DNA of 64,000 bases from Panulirus ornatus (GCF_036320965.1 NC_092287.1:12037797-12101796); one strand, 5' to 3'. Counted from the first letter of the stretch, positions 1-13,656 are shown. A program made the numbers and translations. Notes: generated from the letters alone by a model not told the origin.

Positions 1-788
1 ACCACACATTGTCCTCAAACATCTCATTTCCAGCACATCCATCCTCCTGCGCACAACTCTATCCATAGTCCACGACTCGCAACCATACAACATTGTTGGA
101 ACCACTATTCCTTCAAACATACCCATTTTTGCTTTCCGAGATAATGTTCTCGTCTTCCACACATTCTTCAAGGCTCCCAGAATTTTCGCCCCCTCCCCCA
201 CCCTATGATCCACTTCCGCTTCCATGGTTCCATCCGCTGCCAGATCCACTCCCAGATATCTAAAACACTTCACTTCCTCCAGTTTTTCTCCATTCAAACT
301 CACCTCCCAATTGAATTGACCTTCAACCCTACTGTACCTAATAACCTTGCTCTTATTCACATTTACTCTTAACTTTCTTCTTTCACACACTTTACCAAAC
401 TCAGTCACCAGCTTCTGCAGTTTCTCACATGAATCAGCCACCAGCGCTGTATCATCAGCGAACAACAACTGACTCACTTCCCAAGCTCTCTCATCCCCAA
501 CAGACTTCATACTTGCCCCTCTTTCCAAAACTCTTGCATTCACCTCCCTAGCAACCCCATCCATAAACAAATTAAACAACCATGGAGACATCACGCACCC
601 CTGCCGCAAACCTACATTCACTGAGAACCAATCACTTTCCTCTCTTCCTACACGTACACATGCCTTACATCCTCGATAAAAACTTTTCATTGCTTCTAAC
701 AACTTTCCTCCCACACCATATATTCTTAATACCTTCCACAGAGCATCTCTATCAACTCTATCATATGCCTTCTCCAGATCCATAAATG

Positions 789-789
<1 letters not shown>
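1..789 (-). mobile_element. RTE-like non-LTR retrotransposon, RT fragment, cut by window start
   Basis: On the minus strand this piece encodes the reverse transcriptase core, from the [11 protein letters not shown] motif (about 785) through LFADDTALV (about 450) to MRCLRTMCG at the window edge. It is the antisense of the same RT seen at 54897-56009. The frame looks open in the parts I translated. The N-terminal endonuclease and the first RT motifs are missing: the copy stops at its 5' side exactly where a (TA)n array begins at 790. The family copies its RNA into DNA by target-primed reverse transcription. The 3' end lies outside the window, so completeness on that side is unknown. Confidence 0.85.
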
Positions 790-832
<43 letters not shown>

Positions 833-833
833 G
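790..833. repeat. (TA)n microsatellite
   Basis: Nearly pure TA run between the 5'-truncated RTE piece on the left and a PLE terminal piece on the right. Confidence 0.95.
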
Positions 834-986
834 TATGTTTACCAAATGGCGTCCTAGCTTCGTCTCTTCGATGTATATCAACTGACTGTTATATTTCTCT
901 CTTGTGTCTCCCCTGATGATGTGATTATTACACGAGAGTGCACTTGGGAACTTTTCGTGTTTCATTTTCCCCGTGGACTCATAGGA
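834..986 (+). mobile_element. Penelope-like element, 3' terminal non-coding fragment
   Basis: This matches, in plus orientation, the non-coding region found downstream of the PLE reading frames at 7644-7860, 12215-12440 and 26729-26906 (minus strand). Shared landmarks are TTTACCAAATGG, a TTCGTCTCTTCGATG stretch, the TCCCCTGATGATG motif and GGACTCATAGGA at the end. There is no coding part. It lies between two (TA)n arrays, so it is either a severely 5'-truncated insertion or a solo terminal repeat. Confidence 0.8.
909..949 (+). ncRNA. hammerhead-ribozyme-like motif in PLE end (degenerate copy)
   Basis: In order: TCCC (909-912), CTGATGA (913-919), a short hairpin GTG..CAC, GAGA where a hammerhead has GAAA (934-937), GTGCACTT, then GGGA (946-949) able to pair with TCCC as helix I. 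The GAAA box is mutated here, so this copy is probably inactive. There is one extra base between CTGATGA and helix II in every copy. Hammerheads in PLE terminal regions are known from the literature. The assignment here is inference from pattern only. Confidence 0.4.

Positions 987-1072
<86 letters not shown>
987..1072. repeat. (TA)n microsatellite
   Basis: Long TA run with one CA interruption, directly abutting the PLE end at its left. Confidence 0.95.
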
Positions 1073-1077
<5 letters not shown>

Positions 1078-1755
1078 GATAGATATTGTATGTTAACCAG
1101 TTGAACAAATGGAACGTCTACAGCCATGGCTATAAGTAGGAAGATGGCGACCTGTGGTCTTACAAGGACTTGCATGGGACAAGATCACAACACAGTAATG
1201 GGTTCTCAAGTCAGGATAAGTTATGGGGTCGGCCACCATGTGGCAGCAGCAGCAGCAACAACAACAGCCAGACATAAAATGTTTTTGTTGATCGTGTTGT
1301 GTGATGGCCGAGCAGTGCGTCATCCAGCCAAAGATATTACTGCTCTTGCCAGTACGAGGCTTTTGAACGCATGCTGCTGTTGGATTCTCGACTGTGTCAT
1401 CTCGATGGGATGCAATAGTATTGTTCAGCCCTCTAGTATGATTAAAGATTCATGATTCCCGCATTAATGCGTTTACAAAATGCGAATTTTTGTAGTTCCT
1501 CAGTCTGTTTTTTTTTTCTATTTTGTTTCGTTTTGTTTTCTTTTTCTGTATCACCGGCTGCGGCTATTTGTTGACGGTGAACTAAAAAAAAAATGAAGTA
1601 TGGCATCTGTTACAGAGGGTTTTGAAGTGACTGAAATAGTGCATCGTTTTATCTAAATTTCAGCTGATTCTTTACAAGCGAAAAATCTTCATGGGTGAAA
1701 AGGGTTTGGATTAGTTACGGTGGAACCATTCGCCTCTGAAGATCAGGTGATGTAA
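1073..1755. other. unassigned DNA
   Basis: No recognisable gene or element. It contains a short CAG/CAA run (about 1243-1268), T-rich and A-rich stretches, and open frames without known motifs. Confidence 0.6.
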
Positions 1756-1765
1756 ATGTTATATG

Positions 1766-1766
1766 A

Positions 1767-1806
<40 letters not shown>

Positions 1807-1822
1807 GTGTTAACCTATGATA

Positions 1823-1863
<41 letters not shown>
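1766..1863. repeat. (GT)n followed by (CA)n, inverted microsatellite pair
   Basis: A GT run (about 1766-1806) is followed after about 18 bases by a CA run (about 1825-1863). The two runs are complementary and could fold into a hairpin or cruciform. Confidence 0.9.
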
Positions 1864-1868
<5 letters not shown>

Positions 1869-2715
1869 TCATATTTCATTAAAGACATATCCTGACAATG
1901 TAGACCATAATGTCTTAACGATATTGATCCTCGCTCACCCCGCCCATGGGTCTAAACACATTATCACCACCCAGAGAACAGGTCGTCATAAAGGTAAGGG
2001 ATCAGGCCTTGGTAAAGGTAAGGGTCGTGGTAGCCATGCACTTTGTGAACCTTACAACAAACAGAGACATATTCACCTCCATCACTGACTTCATAAAATG
2101 AACAGGATGGATATGATATCTTCACTTGATTCCATTCTTTCTTGCAACATCAAGTGCTGTGTGGTAAGTGAGATTCTGGCTGATACGCTGCTTGAAGTAG
2201 AGTGTTTTGTGTGGTGTGAGAGGACTTGTCTGGTGGGAAACAGAACAACTAGGTTGTGTAGTGAGGATTATTGTGCTGTGGTGACTGGCTGTATGGTGAG
2301 GTGTGTTGTACGGTATATTAGGGAATACCTGTTACTAGGCTGTGTGATAGAGATGTATTCTCTGGTTGCGAGTGTTGTACGTAGTACTGTAACGTGTTGT
2401 GAAGAATATGTGTCTCGCTCTGCACCAAATCCAGTTTCATTACTAAGAGACAGAAAACGTTCTGCAACATCTTGACATGGAAGTTGAAGATACACTGTTA
2501 GCAACAAATGGAATGAAAGTAAAAGAAAACAGCAGGAACTGATGACTTAAATAGGAGGACGGTGAAGGAGGCGAAAATTGGACGAGTTAGGCCCTTGACT
2601 GATCTTACTGATAAGAATGATATCCAGCATCCCTCAAGGGTCATATCTCCCATGTTCCTGGATTCTGTCATCGTCATCCTCAAAGACGAGTATTTAAGAT
2701 AATTTTCACATACAA
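1864..2715. other. unassigned DNA
   Basis: Open frames here (for example 2098-2475 plus) show no motif I recognise and no element similarity to the rest of the window. I see nothing that supports a gene. Confidence 0.5.
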
Positions 2716-2862
2716 CCATGTCCAGTAAACTCTCATGCAATTCAACCATGTGCAATGAACTCCCGTGCAATGCAGCCATGTGCAGCGAACTCTCGTTCAA
2801 TACAACCATGTGTAGTGAACTCTCATGCAACACAGCCATATGCAGTAAACTCTTGTGAATCA
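2716..2862. repeat. 30-bp minisatellite, about 5 units
   Basis: Imperfect units of the form CCATGTGCAGTGAACTCTCA plus about ten bases, repeated about five times. Confidence 0.8.
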
Positions 2863-2934
2863 AATCAAGGTTTCTTATGCTTGTATAGAAAAAGAAAATA
2901 GCTTCCTGATGCGTACAACATTAAGGTGTTCAGT

Positions 2935-3600
2935 AGAGACGTGACGTCATCCACCCACAGCTATCATCACCCATATGACAAAGGCCTTTGCATGACACAT
3001 GAAACCGGCCAATCACAGTCTTGACAGTCACTCAGTTGACACAAATGACACTAGCTACTCTCTACCATGACCACCACTGGCTAACACATATGACACCAGT
3101 TACTCAAGGCCACGGTCCTTAACATGACATCTGTTCCGAAGGGAAACATTTGACACCATAATTGTCCTACTGGCTAACGTATAAGTGACACCAATCACTC
3201 ACAGCTATTGTCATTTACACTTGACATCTCCAATTGCCGCTGGATGACCCCAGTCATTCATGATTGATTTTACCCACTGAACGACGCAAATGACACCGGA
3301 CTCTTGCAGCTTTTTGATGACACACATAACAAAACGCACCATTAAGTGGCACACATGACACCAGCAGCTTTCGGCTATAATCAAATACTGGATAACACAC
3401 ATGACTCCAGCCACTCACGGCTAGAGTCATCTGGTGGACGACACACATGACACTAAACGCTTATGACTAGGATCACCCAGTGGTATGACACAAGTGACAC
3501 CAGTCACACACGACTAAGATCACCCACTGGATGACAGACATGGAACCAGTTACCCATGGCTATGATCAACCAGTAGGTGACATATAAGTCAGGGGTCGCT
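2935..3600. repeat. degenerate 46-bp minisatellite
   Basis: Units share ATGACACCAGTCACTCA, a GCTATGATCA-like middle and CCCACTGG. The spacing measured between two clear neighbouring units (3484-3529 and 3530-3575) is 46 bases. Earlier units are more diverged. Open frames across it are products of the repeat. Confidence 0.75.
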
Positions 3601-3819
3601 ATTTTGACACAAATGACACCAGACACCCACGGCGAGAGTTGGCTACCAACACCTGAGAGGCAGATGTTCTGGTGACAATCCACTGCTGGACTTCCCTCGG
3701 TATCTTGGCCAGGTGGGGGCAGGAAGACGGAAGTTGGGGCCGTGTGGTGTGTGGGTGACTTGCGGAGTTCGAAGTTGGTACTGTTCGAAGTTTCCAAATG
3801 CAGTTCATGTTCCCTGGCG

Positions 3820-4150
3820 AGACCGGCAGCAGCTTGTGGTCACTGTTAGGTCCAGCTACAGCTTGTGGTTCCTGGCAGGTACAACCACAGCGTCTCAGGT
3901 CCAGACACAGCTTGGCTTGTGGTCCCTGGCTGGGACAGCCACAGATTATGGTTCCTGCTAAGTCCACCCATATCTTGTCAGGCTCAGCCACAGCTTGTGG
4001 TCCTTGGCACGTCCAGCCACAGCTTGTGGTCCTTGGCCGGTACAGCTACAGCTTGTGGTCCCTGGCTACTCCAGCCACAGCTTGAGGTCCCTGGCTCGTC
4101 CAGCCACAGCTTGAGGTCCCTAGCAAGTCCAGTCACATCCCTTGCTCCTT
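3820..4150. repeat. about 30-bp minisatellite with a palindromic core
   Basis: About nine to ten imperfect units carry CCACAGCTTGTGG (arms CCACA/TGTGG) followed by TCCCTGGC and GTCCAG. The palindrome makes both strands look similar and explains open frames in several phases. Confidence 0.8.
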
Positions 4151-4938
4151 GGCAAGTCCAGCTGCTCACACCGTAGCAGACTGTTTTACCATAAAACAGA
4201 AGTCACAGCTCGCTTGGTAACACGTCTCACCCATGACCATTGTGCGAAAGAATAAAATGTTAAACATAAGATGGCATGTGACACATGAGCCAATTTCTGT
4301 TCCTGAGAACCGGGTAATTGCGTGCTTGTACCAATAGCTAGATCACGTAAGATTCGGCAAAGGTCATTTTTGCCATTTCGTCACACGAAGGGGCCTTTGG
4401 AAACCCCAGGGTGGGCAGTTGTGATATATGTTTCTTTCTCTACACCCCTAAGCTTGGAAGCTTTAAGCGTCTCATGTCTCTCCAAACAGTTCCCACATAT
4501 CCCTTTCTTTCCAAAGGACAAGATTTCTACTTCCTCAAAAAGAAAAAAAAAAAAGAATTCTCATCTTTTCGTACCACTGTCGCCTCCCCTATTTTATGTT
4601 TCTTTAAGCCCTTGTCTCGACAAAAGTCTTTTGTCCGTGACTCAAAGTCATCGACATAAAGAGGGTAAAAAAAAAAAAAAAATAACTTATGAGAAGTCGA
4701 CCCACCGTTTCATGTTCGTAACTCTTGTTGCACATCGGCAGCCCTCCTGACGACGAAGAGGGGAAAGGTCTTACAACACGAGACTCCGGCAGCCGTACTG
4801 AGATACTCCCTAATATACGAGTCGTTAGGTCTTCCTTCATCATCCCACTACCATCTATCTCTCCTGCTCTTGCTACAGGCGATCGTAATCTGTCACTACA
4901 AAGTCTCTGACAAAACATGCTACATAGCTCGGTCCAAG
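4151..4938. other. unassigned DNA
   Basis: No gene recognised. A-runs lie near 4544-4554 and 4667-4682. Open frames here lack known motifs. Confidence 0.5.
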
Positions 4939-5108
4939 TTGTTTAGCGCACCGTATCGATTATCGTTCATGACCGCGACGCATTCGCGGACTACCCAGGG
5001 TCGAGCACATAAGTTCGAATCCTGGTTCCGGCAATCGGTAAAGAGTCAGCCCAGCTATTCATCCACACCAATGTGTTTTCGATGAAATGGGTACCTGACT
5101 CAGGCTAG

Positions 5109-5110
<2 letters not shown>
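4939..5110 (+). mobile_element. SINE-B, tRNA-derived SINE copy
   Basis: The head contains a B-box-like GTTCGAATCCTGG (about 5012-5024) preceded by a weak A-box-like TAGCGCACCG (about 4944). The body ends GGTACCTGACTCAGGCTAGG and is followed at once by (TA)n. The same body lies on the minus strand at 22938-23098 and 56284-56460. Non-autonomous; needs a partner LINE. Confidence 0.7.

Positions 5111-5191
<81 letters not shown>
5111..5191. repeat. (TA)n microsatellite
   Basis: Serves as the 3' tail of the SINE-B copy on the left and as the left flank of a full-length mini-RTE on the right. Confidence 0.95.
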
Positions 5192-5194
<3 letters not shown>

Positions 5195-5422
5195 CCCTGG
5201 GGATAGGGGATTAAGAATACCTCCCACGCATTCCCTGCGTGTCGTAGAAGGCGACTAAAAGGGGAGGGAGCGGGAGGCTGGAAATCCTCCCCTCTCGTTT
5301 TTTTTTAATTTTCCAAAAGAAGGAACAGAGGGGGGCCAGGTGAGGATATTCCACAAAGGCCCAGTCCTCTGTTCTTAACGCTACCTCGCTAACGCGGGAA
5401 ATGGCGAAGAGTTTAAAAGAAA

Positions 5423-5426
<4 letters not shown>
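5192..5426 (+). mobile_element. mini-RTE, short non-autonomous element (about 235 bp)
   Basis: The head (CCCTGGGGATAGGGG, then GTGTCGTAGAAGGCGACTA and a GGAAATCCTCCCCTC block) matches the 5' UTR of the RTE copies (reverse strand at 34930-35057 and 50870-50975). The 3' end, CGCTACCTCGCTAACGCGGG plus GGCGAA, resembles the RTE 3' end hairpin and is followed by (TA)n. The middle holds an inverted repeat, GAACAGAGG (5324-5332) with CCTCTGTTC (5366-5374), not present in RTE. It has no coding capacity and is probably mobilised by RTE proteins. Further copies: 5496-5623, 15443-15673, 21865-22109, 59318-59452. Confidence 0.75.
5379..5406 (+). other. predicted 3'-end stem-loop of mini-RTE
   Basis: CTCGC (5385-5389) pairs with GCGGG (5394-5398) around a TAAC loop, and the outer CGC (5379-5381) pairs with GCG (5404-5406). 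The same fold is possible at the RTE 3' end. Confidence 0.5.

Positions 5427-5495
<69 letters not shown>
5427..5495. repeat. (TA)n microsatellite
   Basis: Tail of the mini-RTE on the left, facing the tail side of an inverted mini-RTE on the right, so two elements share one TA array tail to tail. Confidence 0.95.
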
Positions 5496-7643
<2,148 letters not shown>

Positions 7644-8793
7644 TGGAAAGGATCACAATTTTGCGCGTGATCAAGATATTCCTATGAGTCCACGGGGAAA
7701 ATGAAACACGAAAAGTTCCCAAGTGCACCTTCGTGTAATAATCACATCATCATGGGAGACACAAGAGAGGAATATAACAGTCAGTTGATATACATCGAAG
7801 AGACGAAGCTAGGACGCCATTTGGTAAACATGTGATTGTCCAAAACATACAACGAGCATTCATAAACTTATCATTTTACAAATCTTATCAAAAATAAAGT
7901 TATCTAATTTGTAAAGACCATCACTAATATTAAGATCATAATTCTTTGTGTATTTAATAATAGAAGATTCAATGATATTTCTCTTGGTGATAGAGTTAGA
8001 GTTAACAACTGAGATGGCGTTACCCCAGTCAATATAATGATCATAGGTTTTAACATGATTAAACAAGGCATTTGATTCTTGTCCCGTTCTTATACTATAT
8101 TTATTTTGCTTAAGTCTAACAGAAAGATCCTTACCAGTCTAACCAACATAAGATTTATCACAGTTTCTACAAGGAACTTTATAGATGCAACCAAGAGAAT
8201 TTTCTGGTGAATTCCTGATTAAGATATTCTTTATAGTATTATTGTTGCTAAAGGCAACATTTACATTAAAGGATTTAAGCAACATGGGAAGCAAAGTGAA
8301 ATTATTATTAAAAGGGAGAAATAAAAGATTCTTGGTGTCAATGGGAGGTTTGGGCTCAACTCTATAAAATGATTTCTTTGCTAACTTAAGGGATTTATCA
8401 ATGAAAGATCTAGGGTACTTTAACTTAGATCCAATAGAATATATCTTCTCAAACTCATCATCAATAAACTCTGGACTGCAAATACGTAATGCCCTTAGGA
8501 ACATCGATTGAAATGATGATAATCTAACTCTGTCATGTTGAGATGAGTAATAATGGATATATGAGCATACATTGGTGGGTTTTCTGTATATGCTAAACTT
8601 AAACTTGTTTCCTTGCCTATGGATCATGCAATCTAAAAATGGTAACATACCATTATTTTCATTTTCTACAGTAAATTTGATGGAAGGTACTAAATTGTTA
8701 AGTAAGGGGAGAAATATTTGTAAATTTTCATTTGTTGGCCAAACACAAAGAACATCATCTACATACTTAAACCAAATTGCATTAGAAGGTAAG
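7644..8793 (-). mobile_element. Penelope-like element, 5'-truncated (RT end + GIY-YIG + 3' region)
   Basis: Minus-strand frames give the end of the RT (FRYVDDVLCVW-type region near 8790-8740; SIYRKPTNVCSYIHYYS near 8580) and then the linker KYPRSFIDKSLKLAKKSFYR. The GIY-YIG nuclease region GCIYKVPC..CDKSYVG follows (about 8190-8140), and the C-terminal NHVKNYDHYIDWGNAIS stretch (to 7860). CAG to TAG after YVG interrupts the nuclease. PLEs combine an RT related to telomerase with a GIY-YIG endonuclease. The 3' non-coding region (7644-7859) carries a hammerhead-like motif. The element meets a second PLE head to head at 8793. Confidence 0.9.
7717..7757 (-). ncRNA. hammerhead-ribozyme-like motif in PLE 3' region (mutated)
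   Basis: In PLE sense: TCCC, then ATGATGA (first core C changed to A), the GTG..CAC hairpin, GAAG in place of GAAA, GTGCACTT, GGGA. Two core positions are damaged. Confidence 0.35.
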
Positions 8794-10534
8794 AACGCAA
8801 TAGGCTACAAGTGTCACTAAATCGTAAGTTGGACCATCTTATTGAAAACAGCGACTGGACCAAGAACACAAACCCATCTTTTGTGGTAAACCTGTCTAAT
8901 AAACAACTAATTAAAGATTCCTTGTGTGCATTAGGCTATGGTTTAAGTTTTGTGTGCTCTAACAAAGAAGCCAGCTGTGTTGATGTCACAAAGTCTATTT
9001 GTAATTTAGAAAAATACAGTAATTTAAGTAATGATGATATTAATATTTGCAAGGGTTTAATGTATGCCAGTTTGTCAAAACCAGTGGAAGCTAATTGCCA
9101 TAAAAGATTCATAAGAGCTATTAACACCTTAAAAAAAGACAAGGATATACATATTACTGAAGCAGATAAGGCTAACACTGTTGTGATTTTAGACAAAAGT
9201 AACTATTTATCTAAAATGAATGATCTTCTAAATGATAACACAACATTTTCTAAACTTAGTAAAAATTCCTTAGAAGCAGTTAATCCTCACTTCAATAAAG
9301 AAATGAAGTTATTGTTGAAAGGTAACATTTCTCTTATCAATAATTTGTCATCTTTGTCCCCTTCATTGCCATATATGTATGGATTTATCAAAACACATAA
9401 ACAAAATTTTCCAGCAAGACCTATAGTGAGTTCAGTAGGCTCCATCACATATGAATTATCAAAATCGTTAGTTAGTGGGTAAGGTATCAAATTCTAATAT
9501 CATGAATAATGTAGATTTAGTCAACAAGCTAAACAATATCATTATTAATTTTGATTTCAAATTAGTTAGCTTTGATGTTTCCTCACTTTTCACTAAGGTT
9601 CCAGTTGATGACCTTTTAGAATATTTATTTGATGTCTTGGATGATATTCAATTACCTGTTTCAAAGTCTAATTTCATTGAACTGATAAAATTGTGTATAA
9701 AAGACTGCGTATTTCTATTTAATGGAGATTATCAGGCGCAAAAATTTGGTATGGCAATGGATAATCCCTCTTTCACCTGTACTAAGTAATCTTTATATGG
9801 AATTTTTTGAAACAAAATTACTAAAGGATATCTTACCTTCTAATGCAATTTGGTTTAGGTATGTAGATGATGTTCTTTGTGTTTGGCCAACAAATGAAAA
9901 TTTACAAATATTTCTCCCCTTACTTAACAATTTAGTACCTTCCATCAAATTTACTGTAGAAAATGAAAATAATGGTATGTTACCATTTTTACATCGCATG
10001 ATCCATAGACAAGGAAACAGGTTTAAGTTTAGCATATACAGAAAACCCACTAATGTATGCTCATATATCCATTATTACTCATTTCAACATGACAGAGTTT
10101 GATCATCATCATTTCAATCTATGTTCCTAAGGGCATTACGTATTTGCAGTCCAAAGTTTATTGATGATGAGTTTGAGAAGATATATTCTATTGGATCTAA
10201 GTTAAAGTACCCTAGATCTTTCATTGATAAATCCCTTAAGTCAGCAAAGATATCATTTTATAGAGTTGAGCCCAAACCTCCCATTGACACCAAGAATCTT
10301 TTAGTTCTCCCTTTTAATAATAATTTCACTTTGCTTCCCATGTTGCTTAAATCCTTTAATGTAAATGTTGCCTTTAGCAACAATAATACTATAAGAATAT
10401 CTTAATCAGGAATTCACCAGAAAATTCTCTTGGTTGCATCTATAAAGTTCCTTGTGGAAACTGTGATAAATCTTATGTTGGTCAGACTGGTAAGGATCTT
10501 TCTGGTAGACTTAAGCAACATAAATATAGAATAA
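8794..10534 (+). mobile_element. Penelope-like element, nearly complete coding region with frameshifts
   Basis: From about 8811 the product reads the PLE N-terminal region (LCALGYGLSFVC), then DKANTVVILDKSNY (the DKG-like motif of PLEs), LPYMYGFIKTHK..FPARPIVSS (RT motifs), FDVSSLFTKVP, NPLSPVLSNLYMEF and the catalytic YVDD at 9860-9871. The linker follows, and the GIY-YIG start GCIYKVPCGNCDKSYVGQTGK lies near 10430-10492. Damage: about 14 bases missing near 9475 relative to 28850-28880, a one-base shift near 9765, and a stop at 10100-10102. The 3' end is lost: at 10535 the sequence switches to an RTE. Confidence 0.9.
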
Positions 10535-12131
10535 GAATGTTCTCGACTTCCAAACATTCTCCAATGCTCCCAGAATTTTCGCCCCCTCCCCCTCTCTATG
10601 ATTCACTTCCGCTTCCATGGTTCCATCCGCTGCCAGATCCACTCCCAGATATCTAAAATACTTCACTTCCTCCAGCTTTTCTCCATTCAAACTTACCTCC
10701 CAATTGACGTGACCCTCAACCCTACTGTACCTAATAACCTTGCTCTTATTCACATTTACTCTTAACTTTCTTCTTTCACACACTTTACCAAACTCAGTCA
10801 CCAGCTTCTGCAGTTTCTTACATGAATCATCCACCAGCGCTGTATCATCAGCGAACAACTGACTCACTTCCCAAGCTCTCTCATCCCCAACAGACTTCAT
10901 ACTTGCCCCTCTTTCCAAAACTCTTGCATTCACCTCCCTAACAACCCCATCCATAAACAAATTAAACAACCATGGAGACATCACACACCCCTGCCGTAAA
11001 CCTACATTCACTGAGAACCAATCACTTTCCTCTCTTCCTACACGTACACATGCCTTACATCCTCGATAAAAACTTTTCACTGCTTCTAACAACTTGCCTC
11101 CCACACCATATATTCTTAATACCTTCCACAGAGCATCTCTATCAACTCTATCATATGCCTTCTCCAGATCCATAAATGCTACATACAAATCCATTTGCTT
11201 TTTATTCTCCCTGAAATTTAATGATACTCTCTCACCACATCTCTCATTTGCCCTCTTTTTCACCTCTTGCACCTTTCTCTTGACCTCCTGCCTCTTTCTT
11301 TTATACCTCTCCCACTCATTTGCATTTTTTCCCTGCAAAAGTCGTTCAAATGCCTCTCTCTTCTCTTTCACTAATACTCTTACTTCCTCATCCCACCACT
11401 CACTACCTTTTCTAATCAACCCACCTCCCACGCTTCTCATGCCACAAGCATCTTTTGCGCAAGCCATCACTGCTTCCCTAAAAACATCCCATTTCTCCCC
11501 CTCTCCCCTTACCTCCTTTGTTCTCACCTTTTTCCATTCTGTACTCAGTCTCTCCTGGTACTTCCTCACACAGGTCTCCTTCCCAAGCTCACTTACTCTC
11601 ACCACTCTCTTCACCCCAACATTCTCTCTTCTTTTCTGAAAACCACCACAAATCTTCACCTTTGCTTCCACAAGATAATGATCAGCACATTAACATCCAT
11701 AAGTCTCTCTTTCGTGTGTCTATCAATTAACATGTAATCCAATAACGCTCTCTGGCTATCTCTCCTACTTACATACATATACTTTGTCTATCTCGCTTTT
11801 TAAACCAGGTATTCCCAATCACCAGTCCTTTTTCAGCACATAAATCTACAAGCTCTTCACCATTTCCATTTACAACACTGAACACTCCATGTATACCAAT
11901 TATTTCCTCAACTGCCACATTACTCACCTTTGCATTCAAATCACCCTTCACTATAACCCGGTCTTGTGCATCAAAACCACCAACACGCTCATTCAGCTGC
12001 TCCCAAAACACTTGCCTCTCATGATCTTTCTTCTCATGCCCAGGTGCATATGCACAAATAATCACCCATCTCTCTCCATCAACTTTCAGATTTACCCATA
12101 TCAATCTAGAATTTACATTCTTACACTCTAT
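10535..12131 (-). mobile_element. RTE-like retrotransposon with internal deletion of RT start
   Basis: Minus strand: endonuclease from ECKNVNSRLIWV through YAPGHEKKDHE, GDLNAKVSN and GNTWFKKRD, then a linker, then RT from [16 protein letters not shown] to LGALENVWKSRT at 10540. In the frame at 11671-10511 the linker NFRENK jumps straight to KQMDLYVAF, so the piece from the end of the linker to RT motif 2 is deleted in frame. Part of the endonuclease end (SDHYLV) is also lost near 11690. FADDTAL remains but one Leu before it is missing. The 3' end is cut by the PLE junction at 10535. The 5' end stops at a CA/TA array. Confidence 0.88.

Positions 12132-12214
<83 letters not shown>
12132..12214. 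repeat. (CA)n-(TA)n microsatellite
   Basis: Short CA run followed by TA, between the 5' break of the RTE and the PLE 3' end. Confidence 0.95.
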
Positions 12215-12220
<6 letters not shown>

Positions 12221-13656
12221 GGATCACAATTCTTCGCGTGATCAAGTATTCCTATGAGTCTACGGGGAAAATGAAACATGACAAGTTCCCTAGTGCCCTT
12301 TCGTGTAATAATCACATCATCAGGGGAGACACAAGGGAGAAATATAACAGAGAGTTGATATACAACGAAGAGACGTAGCTAGGACCCCATTTGGTAAACA
12401 TGTGATTGTCCAAGACAGACAACGAGCATATCATAAACTTATTATTTTACAAAGTTCATCAACAATAAAGTTATCTGATTTGTATGAACATTACTAATAT
12501 CAAAATTATAATTCTTTGTGTATTTGATAATAGAAGCTTGAATGGTATTTCTCGTGGTAATAAAGTTAATAACTGAGATGGCCTTACTGTAGTCAATTAA
12601 ATAATCATAGTTTTTAACCTGATTAAACAAGGTATTAGATTCTTGTCCCGTTCTTATCCTATATTTATGTTGCTTAAGTCTAACAAAAAGATCCTTAACC
12701 GTCTGCCCAACGTAAAATTTATCACAATTTCTACAGGCACTTTATAGATGCACCCAGGAGATTTTTCTTGTGAATTTTTAATCAAGATATTCTTTATAGT
12801 ATTATAGTTGTTAAAGACATTATATAAATGGTAACATACCATTATTTTCATTTTCTACAGTAAATTTGATGGAAGGTACTAAATTGTTAAGTAAGGGGGG
12901 GAAATATTTATAGATTTTCATTTGTTGGCCAAACTCACCGAACATCATCTACCTACCTAAACGAAATTGCATTAGAAGGTAAGATATCCTTTCGTAATTT
13001 TGTTTCAAAGAATTCCATATAATGATTACTTAGTACAGGTGAAAGAGGGTTATCCATTGCCATACCAAATTTTTTAGCATAATAATCTCCATTGTATTGA
13101 TGATACACAGCTTTTATACACAGTTCTATCAGTTCAATGAAAACAGACTTTGAAATAGGTGAATGAATATCATCCAAGACATCAGATTAATATTCTAAAA
13201 GGTCATCAACTGGAACTTTTTTTAAAAGTGAGGATCATCAAATTCAACACGTTTGAAATAAAAATTAACATTGATATTGTACCGTTAAACTTGTTGACTA
13301 AATCTATATTGTTCATGATATTAGAATTTGATATCTTACCCACTAAAGGGCTTGATAAAGAAACTCGCCATTTTGACAGTAATATTTGATGGAGCCTACT
13401 GAACTCACTATAGGTCTTGCTGGAAATTTTTGTTTATGTGTTTTGATAAGTCCATACATATATGGCAATGAAGGGGACAAAGACGACAAACTTTTGATAA
13501 GAGAAACATTACCTTCCAACAACAACTTTATTTCTCTATTGAAATGGGGATTAACTGCTTCTCGGGGACTTTTACTTAGTTTAGAATATGTTGTGTCACC
13601 ATTTAAAAGATCATTCATTTTAGAAAAATAGATACTTTTGTCTAAAATAGCAACAG

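Noticed and set aside
1126..1455. 109-residue open frame with Ala and Thr runs
   Set aside because: No domain, no splice or promoter evidence, and the runs come from CAG/CAA repeats.
4322..4750. 142-residue open frame with Lys run
   Set aside because: The Lys run comes from an A-run, the remainder is low complexity, and there is no known domain.
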